Shown: positions 1 to 6,650, counted from the first letter of the stretch. The stretch is DNA of 7,880 nt from Erysipelotrichia bacterium (GCA_009929095.1 SABF01000063.1:1-7880); one strand, 5' to 3'. The notes: generated from the sequence alone by a model not told the origin. Made by a program: numbers and translations.

Positions 1-372
1 CCTGATAACGGCTATCTGATGCCCTGGGCAAAGCAGGGAGTATTCCTTCTGAACACGGTTATGACGGTAAGAGATTCTGCTGCAAATTCGCATGCTGGAA
101 AAGGCTGGGAAACATTTACCGATCATGCCATTGCAAGAATCAATGAAAAGAAGGAGCCGGTTGTTTTCCTGCTCTGGGGAAGAAATGCAAAAACCAAGCA
201 GGCATTGATTGACAGTTCTCGGCACTGTGTACTGACTGCAGCACATCCTTCGCCGCTTTCTGCATACAACGGCTTCTTTGGCTGCCGTCACTTTTCAAAA
301 GCAAACGAATTCCTGAAGGAACATGGAGAACAGCCGATAGACTGGCAGATTCCGAATCTATATGTTCACTGA
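1..372 (+). CDS. ung: Uracil-DNA glycosylase (family 1), C-terminal part, 5' truncated by the window
   Basis: Family-1 uracil-DNA glycosylase removes uracil from DNA by cleaving the N-glycosidic bond, the first step of base excision repair in the cytoplasm. The frame is open from base 1 and gives 123 residues. It shows [16 protein letters not shown], then [12 protein letters not shown] (the conserved stretch after the uracil pocket), LWGRNAKTK, and the DNA-intercalation/catalytic loop [13 protein letters not shown] at about residues 82-94, whose first His is the conserved catalytic histidine. It ends with the usual PIDW tail. The N-terminal part, including the GQDPYH water-activating motif, lies upstream of the window; roughly 100 residues are missing if the family length of about 220-230 holds. 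An internal ATG at position 19 is not the real start, because conserved sequence precedes it. Its 3' end overlaps folC by 11 bases. Identification is secure. Confidence 0.96.
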   Translation, partial: PDNGYLMPWAKQGVFLLNTVMTVRDSAANSHAGKGWETFTDHAIARINEKKEPVVFLLWGRNAKTKQALIDSSRHCVLTAAHPSPLSAYNGFFGCRHFSKANEFLKEHGEQPIDWQIPNLYVH

Positions 373-1576
373 TATTGAAGAAGCGATCAGCTGGGTCACT
401 TCACGGAGAAATCGCAATATTGGCTTTCACCGATTTAAGGAATTCATGGAAGAACAGGGGAATCCGCAGGACAGTTTCCATTCCATTCATATTGCCGGAA
501 CGAATGGCAAGGGCAGTACGGCAAACTATCTTTCTGATATTCTTAGAAGTCAGGGATACCGCGTTGGCCTCTATACCTCTCCGCATCTGATCAATCACCG
601 CGACCGCATCCGCCTGAATGGAGAATGGATACCGGAAGCGGTCTTTCTGCATTATCTGAACCGGGATCTGGAATCGATTGAAGCAGCGGATCTCTCCATG
701 TTTGAGATAGATACCCTGATCGCCTCACAATGGTACAAAGAACAGCAGGCAGATTACGCTGTAATTGAAACAGGATTGGGCGGCAGACTTGACAGCACCA
801 ATGTCATTCATCACCCGGATCTGGAAATCATTACAACGATTGGCTTTGATCACATGGATCGGCTCGGTGATACGCTGAGAGAAATTGCCGGTGAAAAAGC
901 GGGTATCATCAAATCAAATTCAACAGTATTGATCGGGCATCTTGAAGAAGAAGCCCTGTCAGCTATACGAACCAAAGCAGAACAGATGAACGCCAGAATA
1001 ATCCAGTCCTCTGAAATAAAAGATCTGGGAACAGATCTGATGATAATGAAGGGCAATCAGTATCGGCTTGCAGTTTCAGCATACTATGAAAAGGAAGATG
1101 CGGCTATGGCACTAGAGGCGGCATCATTTCTGGGCGCTGATATTTCATCGGAATCGGTGAAGCAGGCGGTCAGAAACAGCATGTGGCCGGGAAGATTTGA
1201 ACAGCTCAGCACCAATCCGCTGATCATTGCAGATGGGGCTCATAATCCGGAAGGCATGACTGCACTGATGAAAGCACTCGCACCATGTCCAAGACCGCTG
1301 ATCGGGGTGTTCAGTGCCCTGAAGGATAAGCAGGGAAAGGTACTTCGAACGATTCTTGAATCATCGTGTGATCATCTGATCGTAACGGAGTTCAGCAATT
1401 CAAGAGCAGATACAGTCGAACATCTGAAAGATGATCAGACCGAAACGGAGCAGAACTGGCAGGCGGCTATCAATGAGGCAGTGAAGATGGCGGGAAGCGG
1501 CGGAACGGTGATTATCACCGGATCCCTTTATCTGATCAGTCTTGTGCGGCCATTCATACTGAAACATTACACATAA
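362..1576 (+). CDS. folC: Bifunctional folylpolyglutamate synthase / dihydrofolate synthase
   Basis: FolC adds glutamate to folates with ATP and often also joins dihydropteroate to glutamate; it belongs to the Mur ligase family and is cytoplasmic. The 404-residue product has the ATP-binding P-loop GTNGKGS at 46-52, YTSPHL at 71-76, [12 protein letters not shown] at 136-147, and the GFDHM...EKAGIIK block at 161-184, whose Lys179 is the likely carbamylated Mg-binding lysine. The C-terminal domain carries WPGRFE (275-280) and DGAHNPEG (291-298). The length is slightly below the usual 420-440. The ATG at 362 places about 45 residues before the P-loop, as in relatives. It lies inside the end of ung in another reading frame (11-base overlap) with no clear Shine-Dalgarno sequence before it, so translation is probably coupled to ung. 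Whether both activities are present cannot be told from sequence; the monofunctional ligase is the alternative. Confidence 0.95.
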   Translation: MFTDIEEAISWVTSRRNRNIGFHRFKEFMEEQGNPQDSFHSIHIAGTNGKGSTANYLSDILRSQGYRVGLYTSPHLINHRDRIRLNGEWIPEAVFLHYLNRDLESIEAADLSMFEIDTLIASQWYKEQQADYAVIETGLGGRLDSTNVIHHPDLEIITTIGFDHMDRLGDTLREIAGEKAGIIKSNSTVLIGHLEEEALSAIRTKAEQMNARIIQSSEIKDLGTDLMIMKGNQYRLAVSAYYEKEDAAMALEAASFLGADISSESVKQAVRNSMWPGRFEQLSTNPLIIADGAHNPEGMTALMKALAPCPRPLIGVFSALKDKQGKVLRTILESSCDHLIVTEFSNSRADTVEHLKDDQTETEQNWQAAINEAVKMAGSGGTVIITGSLYLISLVRPFILKHYT

Positions 1577-1577
1577 T

Positions 1578-1591
1578 ATTCATGCATGAAT
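1578..1591. repeat. 14-bp perfect palindrome just after folC
   Basis: ATTCATGCATGAAT reads identically on both strands and begins two bases after the folC stop codon. As RNA it could form only a 5-bp stem with a 4-base loop, and no U-run follows, so it is a poor intrinsic terminator. It lies about 55-60 bases upstream of the main glgC -10 box, so a dimeric regulator site is possible. No regulator can be named. Confidence 0.5.
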
Positions 1592-1621
1592 GAAACTTTA
1601 TGGTCCAAACCAAAGTAAAAC

Positions 1622-1630
1622 TGGTATATT
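1622..1630 (+). promoter_or_regulatory. Secondary extended -10 element upstream of glgC
   Basis: TGGTATATT matches an extended -10 (TGn followed by TATATT, 5 of 6 to TATAAT). It lies 23 bp upstream of the better element at 1645-1653 and shares the word TGGTATA with it. There is no convincing -35 hexamer, which extended -10 promoters can lack. It could be a second start point or a chance AT-rich match. Confidence 0.35.
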
Positions 1631-1644
1631 TAAAGCAGAGGTAT

Positions 1645-1653
1645 TGGTATAAT
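1645..1653 (+). promoter_or_regulatory. Main promoter of the glgCDA operon (extended -10)
   Basis: TGGTATAAT is a perfect extended -10: TG at 1645-1646, one base, then TATAAT at 1648-1653. No good -35 hexamer is present at 17 bp upstream (the sequence there is TATATT), which is acceptable for this promoter type. Transcription would begin near 1660, leaving a leader of about 30 bases before glgC. The element overlaps both a cre match and an inverted repeat, so it is the likely control point of the operon. Confidence 0.7.
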
Positions 1654-1667
1654 GTAAGCGGTACCAA
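1652..1667 (+). promoter_or_regulatory. Catabolite-response element (cre), putative CcpA site on the glgC promoter
   Basis: The sequence ATGTAAGCGGTACCAA satisfies every fixed position of the Bacillota cre consensus WTGNAANCGNWNNCWW. It overlaps the last two bases of the -10 box and the predicted start point near 1660, a position from which bound CcpA would block initiation. The consensus is established knowledge; CcpA binding here is inferred, and no ccpA gene lies in the window. Confidence 0.65.
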
Positions 1668-1690
1668 TAAAAGAATGAGAGGGGATAATA

Positions 1691-2821
1691 ATGAGATCCA
1701 ACACAACCGTGGCTATGATCCTTGCCGGAGGACGTGGCACCAGACTTCTTGATCTTACAAAAAAAGTGGCAAAACCGGCAGTTCACTTCGGAGGCAAGTA
1801 TCGCATCATCGACTTTCCGCTCAGCAACTGCGCCAATTCAGGCATCCAGACAGTAGGCGTTCTTACCCAGTATGAATCTGTGCTTCTGAATTCCTATGTG
1901 GCGCGCGATCACAACTGGGGGCTCGATATCAATGACGGCGGCGTCTTTGTACTGACACCGCGGGAGCGTGATCAGCAGAACTTTCAGGTATATCTGGGAA
2001 CTGCTGACGCCATCACGCAGAACATGGACTTTATTGATACCATGGATCCCGAATTCCTGCTTGTTTTATCCGGCGATCATATCTATAAGATGAACTATGC
2101 TCGGATGATTGCAAAGCATATTCAAATGAAGGCAGATGCAACGATTGCTGTATTGGAAGTTCCGCTGAAGGAGGCTTCCCGCTTTGGCATCATGAACTGC
2201 AATAAGAATGATCGGATTGTTGAATTTGAGGAAAAACCGGCACATCCGAAGAGCAATCTCGCCAGCATGGGCATCTATGTCTTCTCATGGAAGACATTGA
2301 GACGCTACCTGAATGAGGATCTCAAGAATCCTGAATCCAATCACGACTTTGGCAAGGATATCATTCCAACCTATCTGAAGAATGGAAAGATGCTTCAGGC
2401 CTATCGTTTTGACGGATACTGGAAAGATGTTGGAACCATTGACTCTCTCTGGGAAGCCAACATAGATCTCCTTAAGAAAGATTCCGGATTTGATCTTTCA
2501 GATCCTTCTTGGAAAATCTATACCGAAGACGGCAACTCTCTGCCGCAGTATATCGGGCCTAAGGCAGTTGTTGAAAACTGCTATGTTACACAGGGTTCCA
2601 CCATTCTCGGCAGCGTAAAGAATTCTGTGCTTGGCACCAGCTGCGAAGTAGATGAGGATGCTAAAGTTGTGGATTCCGTGATTATGCCGGGAGCCCGCAT
2701 CGGCAAGGGAGCAAAGGTAACTCGCTGCATTGTGGCAGATGACGTCAAGGTAGGACCTGGCGCTGTTGTCGGCGATGCCAAGAGTGATCATATTGAACTG
2801 ATTGCCAAGAATACGGACTGA
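1691..2821 (+). CDS. glgC: Glucose-1-phosphate adenylyltransferase, catalytic subunit
   Basis: GlgC makes ADP-glucose and pyrophosphate from ATP and glucose-1-phosphate, the committed step of bacterial glycogen synthesis, in the cytoplasm. The 376-residue product has the usual length. The nucleotidyltransferase domain opens with LAGGRGTRL (11-19) and [15 protein letters not shown] (36-50), followed by the metal/catalytic [11 protein letters not shown] (126-136), RFGIM (164-168), EFEEKP with the glucose-1-phosphate lysine (178-183), SMGIYVF (192-198), [10 protein letters not shown] (217-226) and GYWKDVGTI (242-250). From about 286 to the end is a left-handed beta-helix of hexapeptide repeats for oligomerisation and allostery. 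All key catalytic motifs are intact. The ATG follows GAGAGGGG (1677-1684) at six bases. It is first in the glgC-glgD-glgA operon, 13 bases before glgD. Confidence 0.97.
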   Translation: MRSNTTVAMILAGGRGTRLLDLTKKVAKPAVHFGGKYRIIDFPLSNCANSGIQTVGVLTQYESVLLNSYVARDHNWGLDINDGGVFVLTPRERDQQNFQVYLGTADAITQNMDFIDTMDPEFLLVLSGDHIYKMNYARMIAKHIQMKADATIAVLEVPLKEASRFGIMNCNKNDRIVEFEEKPAHPKSNLASMGIYVFSWKTLRRYLNEDLKNPESNHDFGKDIIPTYLKNGKMLQAYRFDGYWKDVGTIDSLWEANIDLLKKDSGFDLSDPSWKIYTEDGNSLPQYIGPKAVVENCYVTQGSTILGSVKNSVLGTSCEVDEDAKVVDSVIMPGARIGKGAKVTRCIVADDVKVGPGAVVGDAKSDHIELIAKNTD

Positions 2822-2834
2822 GGGGGAACGGAAG
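2821..2834 (+). promoter_or_regulatory. Ribosome binding site that sets the glgD start
   Basis: AGGGGG at 2821-2826 begins on the last base of the glgC stop and lies 8 bases before ATG 2835. This supports 2835 over an in-frame ATG at 2802, which falls inside the end of glgC, lacks such a site, and would add 11 residues ([11 protein letters not shown]) not expected in GlgD proteins. Confidence 0.75.
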
Positions 2835-3947
2835 ATGAACGCACTGGGAATTATCTGTTTTGAGGGCAGCAATGCCTATATCAGCGGACTGGGTGATTAT
2901 CGTCCGACACCGGCGATTGCCTTCATGGGGCGCTACCGCGTGATTGATTTCATACTCAGCAATATGACCAATTCACGCATAGACAACGTACATGTATACT
3001 GCAAGGAGAAGCCGCGCAACCTGATCGAGCATTTAGGGGACGGCAAGCACTACAATATAAACTCCAAGCGCGGCAAACTCAGAGTGCTGTATGGAGAAAA
3101 GAGTTTTGCCACACCGGTGTACAACACTGACATTGCCAATTACGTACTGAATATGCAGTATATCGAAGAGGACCAGAATCCGTATGTCATCATTGCACCG
3201 TCCTACTTCGTATATTCAATTGATTTCAACGAGATGCTTAAGCATCACCTTGATAACAAGGCAGATATCACGATGCTCTATACTTCCTGCAGCAATGCCA
3301 AGGAAGACTGCCTGGGCTGCGATACACTGGTTCTTGATAAAAATCATCGAGTGAATGGAATTGATACCAATCGCGGTTCCTACAAGGGACGCAACATTTC
3401 CATGGAATGCATGGTCATGACCAAGAAGCTGTTTATTGAACTGGTTAAGAAGGCTTCTGATGTGTCTTCCCTGTACTGGCTGAAAGATATCATTCGAGAC
3501 TCGCTGGATGAACTCAATGTTGTCGGCTATGCCTATCGGGGCTTTGTGGCATGTCTGAACAATCTTTCAGAATACTACAAGATTTCTATGGAACTGAGAG
3601 ACCCGGAAGTATCCCATCAGCTGTTCCGTCCCAACTGGCCTATCTATACTCAGACAAACGACTCCTGCCCTACCATGTTTACTGAGACTGCAAGGGTCAC
3701 TGACAGCATGGTTGCCAATGGCTGTCTCGTAAAGGGAACAGTCAACGGATCCATTCTATCCAGAAATGTCACGATATGCGAAGGTGCCGTGATCAAGGAT
3801 TCCATTATCCTGCCGGGCGCTTATATTGGTGAGAATGCCAAACTGGATCACGCGGTTGTTGATAAATATGCAATTGTGCATCACGTTAAGAAACTGGTCG
3901 GAACTGATGAAGCGCCTGTTTATGTCAGACGCAGAGACAGAATATAG
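2835..3947 (+). CDS. glgD: GlgD, non-catalytic glucose-1-phosphate adenylyltransferase subunit
   Basis: GlgD is a paralogue of GlgC that in Bacillota associates with GlgC and modulates ADP-glucose synthesis. The 370-residue product keeps the fold, with RYRVIDFILSNMTNS (33-47) matching the GlgC nucleotidyltransferase core and a C-terminal beta-helix over roughly the last 90 residues. The catalytic signatures are gone: no GGRGTRL loop at the N-terminus (GIICFEGSNAYISGL instead), APSYFVYSIDF (121-131) where GlgC has [20 protein letters not shown] (186-194) at the SMGIYVF position with no FEEKP lysine motif before it, and GYAYRGFVA (230-238) in place of GYWKDVGT. This is the normal GlgD pattern and implies a regulatory or structural role. 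The start at 2835 is preferred on its ribosome binding site. It sits 13 bases after glgC and 20 before glgA, in one operon. Confidence 0.94.
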   Translation: MNALGIICFEGSNAYISGLGDYRPTPAIAFMGRYRVIDFILSNMTNSRIDNVHVYCKEKPRNLIEHLGDGKHYNINSKRGKLRVLYGEKSFATPVYNTDIANYVLNMQYIEEDQNPYVIIAPSYFVYSIDFNEMLKHHLDNKADITMLYTSCSNAKEDCLGCDTLVLDKNHRVNGIDTNRGSYKGRNISMECMVMTKKLFIELVKKASDVSSLYWLKDIIRDSLDELNVVGYAYRGFVACLNNLSEYYKISMELRDPEVSHQLFRPNWPIYTQTNDSCPTMFTETARVTDSMVANGCLVKGTVNGSILSRNVTICEGAVIKDSIILPGAYIGENAKLDHAVVDKYAIVHHVKKLVGTDEAPVYVRRRDRI

Positions 3948-3967
3948 CAGTCAAGGAGGATTCAGGT

Positions 3968-5419
3968 ATGTCGAGATCGATTCTGTTCGTTGCCGGTGAA
4001 GGACTTCCTTTCATCAAGACCGGCGGTCTGGCCGATGTCATTGGCAGTCTGCCGAAGGCGCTGGCAGAGCGCGGCCATGATGTAAGAGTAGTAATTCCTC
4101 TCTACAAGAAAGTGATTGACAAGCATTTCAGTGAGCTGAAACGGCTCGGTACTATCCAGATTCATTCAGGTTGGATTGATCAGCCGGCAACGTTCTATAC
4201 GGCCAGTGTAGACGGTGTCATTTACTACTTTGTTGAGCACAAGGGATATTTTGAACGGGACACCCTGTACGGCTATGAGGATGACGGGGAGCGATTCTCC
4301 TTCTTCCAGAGAGCAGTGCTGGATATGATCTATTTCATTGACTGGTGGCCGAATATCATTCATTCCAATGATTGGCAGTGCGGCATGATACCGCTGCTGT
4401 GCCATGCATGCTATGCCGGAGACAGCCGCTATCAGTCCATCAAGCATGTCTATACGATTCACAATCTGGCGTTCCAGGGAAACTTCGGCGTGGATATGCT
4501 TCCGAGCTGCTTGGGACTGGATTACTACTACTTTGATAACGGATCCATCAAGTTTGATACCGGCATCAGTTTCATGAAAGCTGGCATTGTTTATGCTGAT
4601 AAAGTGACGACCGTATCACCAACCTATTCCAATGAGATTCTCACGGAGACCTATGGTGAGAAGATGGACTCCATTCTTCGCTATCGTCGAGATGATCTCT
4701 GGGGAATTGTCAATGGCATTGACATTGACTCCTGGAATCCGAAGACGGACAAGCATCTTGCGAAAAATTTTGATCTGCGAACCAATGCGTCCGGCAAGAA
4801 GGCAAATAAACTTGCTCTTCAGGAAGAACTTGGACTCAAGGTAACCAATGACACCTGCCTGATCGGCCTGGTATCCAGACTGACAAGACAGAAGGGTGTA
4901 TATCTCATTACAGATCGGCTGAGTGAAATTCTCGGTATGGACGTACAGTTTGTGGTGCTGGGCACCGGCGAGGACAATGCCGAAAATGCCTTCAAGTGGA
5001 TGGAAACCCAGAATAAGGGTAAAGCTGTCTACTACTGCGGCTACAATGAAGATCTGGCGCATCGCATCTATGCCGGAGCAGACCTGTTCCTGATGCCGTC
5101 ACTGTATGAACCATGCGGCATCGGACAGCTGATTGCCATGCACTATGGCACACTGCCGATTGTTCGTGAAACCGGCGGTCTGAAGGATACTGTGCATCCG
5201 TTCAATGAGTATACCGGAGAAGGAAATGGCTTCAGCTTCTGGGCAGCCAATGCGGACGACATGGTCTATACGATCAGTTATGCAGTTCATCAGTACTACG
5301 ATAATAAACCAGGCTGGAAAGGCCTGATCAAGTCGGCTATGACGACCGATGTATCATGGGCGAAATCAGCAGGCATCTATGAAGAACTGTATTACCAGCT
5401 TTGCGACTGGTCAGACTGA
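3968..5419 (+). CDS. glgA: Glycogen synthase (ADP-glucose-dependent, GT5 family)
   Basis: GlgA transfers glucose from ADP-glucose to the non-reducing end of an alpha-1,4-glucan. The 483-residue product has the two-domain GT-B layout. The N-terminal catalytic domain has the ADP-glucose loop KTGGLADV (17-24), HSNDW (132-136), YTIHNLAFQG (162-171) and VSPTYSNE (216-223). The linker region has VNGID (248-252). The nucleotide-binding C-terminal domain has SRLTRQKG (303-310), PSLYEPCGIGQL (377-388, with the conserved catalytic Glu381) and RETGGLKDTV (400-409). The length matches the bacterial family (about 475-490). AAGGAGG at 3953-3959 lies 8 bases before the ATG, a strong ribosome site. It is the last gene of the operon: an intrinsic terminator follows within 20 bases, and no glgB or glgP follows. 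Confidence 0.97.
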   Translation: MSRSILFVAGEGLPFIKTGGLADVIGSLPKALAERGHDVRVVIPLYKKVIDKHFSELKRLGTIQIHSGWIDQPATFYTASVDGVIYYFVEHKGYFERDTLYGYEDDGERFSFFQRAVLDMIYFIDWWPNIIHSNDWQCGMIPLLCHACYAGDSRYQSIKHVYTIHNLAFQGNFGVDMLPSCLGLDYYYFDNGSIKFDTGISFMKAGIVYADKVTTVSPTYSNEILTETYGEKMDSILRYRRDDLWGIVNGIDIDSWNPKTDKHLAKNFDLRTNASGKKANKLALQEELGLKVTNDTCLIGLVSRLTRQKGVYLITDRLSEILGMDVQFVVLGTGEDNAENAFKWMETQNKGKAVYYCGYNEDLAHRIYAGADLFLMPSLYEPCGIGQLIAMHYGTLPIVRETGGLKDTVHPFNEYTGEGNGFSFWAANADDMVYTISYAVHQYYDNKPGWKGLIKSAMTTDVSWAKSAGIYEELYYQLCDWSD

Positions 5420-5436
5420 ACGATTAGCTGTGAATG

Positions 5437-5465
5437 AGGCGAATCATTGTGATTCGCCTTTCTTC
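5437..5465 (+). terminator. Rho-independent terminator of the glgCDA operon
   Basis: AGGCGAATCA (5437-5446) and TGATTCGCCT (5450-5459) form a perfect 10-bp stem with a TTG loop, followed by a T-rich tract (TTTCTTC from 5459). It lies 18 bases after the glgA stop, so the glycogen operon transcript ends here. The downstream gene therefore needs its own promoter, and one is visible just beyond. Confidence 0.9.
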
Positions 5466-5470
5466 ATGTC

Positions 5471-5479
5471 TGCTATACT
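5471..5479 (+). promoter_or_regulatory. Promoter for the nitroreductase-fluC pair (extended -10)
   Basis: TGCTATACT fits an extended -10: TG at 5471-5472, then TATACT at 5474-5479 (5 of 6 to consensus). The -35 region falls inside the preceding terminator stem and shows no good hexamer. Transcription would start near 5486, giving a leader of only about 13 bases, too short for a riboswitch. Confidence 0.6.
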
Positions 5480-5498
5480 GTGACAGACCGAGGAAAAC

Positions 5499-6242
5499 AT
5501 GAATATGAATGATGTAATCAGAGAATTGAATGAACGAAAATCAATACGGGCATTCACTGATCAGATGATCAGTGCGGAAGAGCGTGATGCAATTCTGAAT
5601 GCGGCAGTGCAGGCACCTACTGCCGGCAATCAGCAGCTTTATGCGATTCTGAATATTACCGACCAGAGTCTTAAGAACAGGCTGTCAGAAACCTGTGATC
5701 ATCAGCCGATGATTGCCAGAGCGAAACTGGTGCTGATCTTCTGCGCTGACTGCTCAAGATGGCTGGAGTTATATAAAGAAGCAGGATGTGATTTCAGAAC
5801 TCCCGGGACCGGAGATCTGATTCTGGCATGTGAAGATGCGTGCATTGCGGCTCAGAATGCAGTTACTGCGGCCTGGTCGCTTGGCATTGGAAGCTGCTAT
5901 ATCGGTGATATTTTGGAGAATGTCGAAATACATCAAAAACTTCTGCATCTTCCGGAATATACGATGCCGGTATGCATGGTGATCTTCGGATATCCATCAG
6001 CAGAAGTAATGAACCAACTAAAACCGCAGCGTGCTGATCTGGATCTGATTGTGCATGAGAATGCGTATCATTCGCTTTCTTCTCAGCAGCTTCGAAGGAC
6101 GGTACAGCAGAGACTGCACGGTGAGACTTTTGAACAGTGGACGGCAGCTTTCTGCAATCGTAAATATGACAGCAGCTTCTCCAGAGAAATGTCTCGCTCC
6201 GCAGATATCTACCTGAAGCAGTTTCAGAAAGAAGACCGGTGA
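5499..6242 (+). CDS. FMN-dependent nitroreductase family oxidoreductase (NfsA/NfrA-like)
   Basis: A 247-residue protein of the nitroreductase superfamily, which are FMN-containing homodimers that transfer electrons from NAD(P)H to nitro compounds, quinones or flavins in the cytoplasm. Visible motifs are RKSIRAF (13-19, FMN phosphate binding), APTAGNQQ (39-46), the helix with DACIAAQN (113-120), GIGSCYIGDI (129-138) and GYP (164-166). The long C-terminal tail with VHENAY (185-190) and a late SFSREMSRS segment is typical of the roughly 250-residue NfsA/NfrA branch rather than the shorter NfsB type. GAGGA at 5490-5494 precedes the ATG by 4 bases; an in-frame ATG at 5505, two codons in, has better spacing (10) and is an equally plausible start. 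Its stop codon abuts the fluC start. The physiological substrate cannot be read from sequence. Confidence 0.88.
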   Translation: MNMNDVIRELNERKSIRAFTDQMISAEERDAILNAAVQAPTAGNQQLYAILNITDQSLKNRLSETCDHQPMIARAKLVLIFCADCSRWLELYKEAGCDFRTPGTGDLILACEDACIAAQNAVTAAWSLGIGSCYIGDILENVEIHQKLLHLPEYTMPVCMVIFGYPSAEVMNQLKPQRADLDLIVHENAYHSLSSQQLRRTVQQRLHGETFEQWTAAFCNRKYDSSFSREMSRSADIYLKQFQKEDR

Positions 6243-6244
6243 AC

Positions 6245-6604
6245 ATGACTATTGCAATAATCGGCTTAGGCGGAGCACTCGGGGCGATCTGCCGATATCT
6301 TCTGAGTCTGATTCATACGGAAGGCAGCTTTCCCTGGATGACATTTTTGACCAATCTGCTTGGTGCGTTTCTGATTGGGCTGATTGCAGCTTCTGCTGAA
6401 AAACACGGACTTTTCTCTCAGCTTGTTCTGTTTCTAAAAACGGGATTCTGCGGCGGCTTTACCACATTCTCTGCCTTTTCCCTGGAGACGCTGAATCTGA
6501 TGGAGCATGGGCAGCCTCAGACGGCACTGCTGTATGCAGGTTTGAGCCTGGCGCTCTGCTTGCTCGGGGTATGGCTGGGGGAACAGTCTGCGGTGCTGCT
6601 TTGA
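6245..6604 (+). CDS. fluC: Fluoride ion channel FluC (CrcB family)
   Basis: FluC proteins are small membrane channels that let cytoplasmic fluoride leak out, protecting enolase and pyrophosphatase. The 119-residue product is strongly hydrophobic with four predictable membrane segments (about 2-22, 32-51, 58-84 with the conserved break, and 93-112). It carries GGALGAICRY (9-18), TNLLGAFLIG (36-45, whose Asn is the conserved pore residue) and the family signature GFCGGFTTFSAFS (67-79), which supplies the phenylalanines lining the fluoride path and the central Na+ site. A single short gene implies an antiparallel homodimer, unless a partner copy exists elsewhere. ATG 6245 is chosen over GTG 6239, which overlaps the preceding stop; a weak purine run (6226-6234) is better spaced for the ATG. 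It is probably co-transcribed with the nitroreductase. No fluoride riboswitch is visible. Confidence 0.92.
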   Translation: MTIAIIGLGGALGAICRYLLSLIHTEGSFPWMTFLTNLLGAFLIGLIAASAEKHGLFSQLVLFLKTGFCGGFTTFSAFSLETLNLMEHGQPQTALLYAGLSLALCLLGVWLGEQSAVLL

Positions 6605-6620
6605 CGCTTTCAGAAAGAGA

Positions 6621-6650
6621 TTTACAAGTTAACCGCTTTCACGTGATAAT
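6621..6650 (+). promoter_or_regulatory. Upstream candidate promoter of pgk (P1)
   Basis: TTTACA (6621-6626, 5 of 6 to the -35 consensus) and GATAAT (6645-6650, 5 of 6 to the -10) are separated by 18 bp, a normal sigma-A spacing. Initiation would be near 6657, giving a leader of about 87 bases. The spacer holds a cre-like sequence, and an 8-bp palindrome TCACGTGA (6639-6646) runs into the -10 box. Confidence 0.55.
6628..6641 (-). promoter_or_regulatory. Partial cre-like site in the P1 spacer of pgk
   Basis: Read on the minus strand, TGAAAGCGGTTAAC matches the core cre consensus TGNAANCGNWNNCW at 12 of 14 positions; the two mismatches are the last two bases. It lies between the -35 and -10 of P1, where CcpA binding would repress. 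The half-site CGCTTTCA recurs on the + strand at 6605-6612, but there the other half is poor. Confidence 0.4.

Larger units (their letters stand above)
1642..1669. repeat. Inverted repeat spanning the glgC -10 box and start point
   Basis: TATTGGTA (1642-1649) and TACCAATA (1662-1669) are perfect 8-bp reverse complements separated by 12 bp. The left arm enters the -10 box and the right arm covers the predicted first transcribed bases, so a transcript from this promoter would contain only one arm. That argues for a DNA operator rather than an RNA hairpin. The right arm overlaps the cre match, so the two may be one site or may compete. Confidence 0.5.

Noticed and set aside
1577..1690. Riboswitch or small RNA in the folC-glgC gap
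   Set aside because: The predicted start near 1660 leaves only about 30 bases of leader, too short for an aptamer, and the symmetrical elements fit DNA sites better.
2802..2834. An earlier in-frame ATG for glgD
   Set aside because: It lies inside the end of glgC without a ribosome site; AGGGGG at 2821-2826 is well placed for ATG 2835, where the GlgD-like sequence begins.
4616..5062. A 148-residue minus-strand open frame inside glgA, with others of 60-130 residues inside folC, glgC, glgA and the nitroreductase gene
   Set aside because: All are antisense or out-of-frame shadows of well-identified proteins, with no independent motif or start signal.
5437..5465. Possible fluoride riboswitch start, because the hairpin resembles the GGCGA...TCGCC first stem
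   Set aside because: The stem is a simple perfect hairpin with a 3-base loop and a T-tract. The conserved downstream pseudoknot bases of the fluoride riboswitch are absent, and the predicted start of transcription is beyond it. It is the glg terminator.
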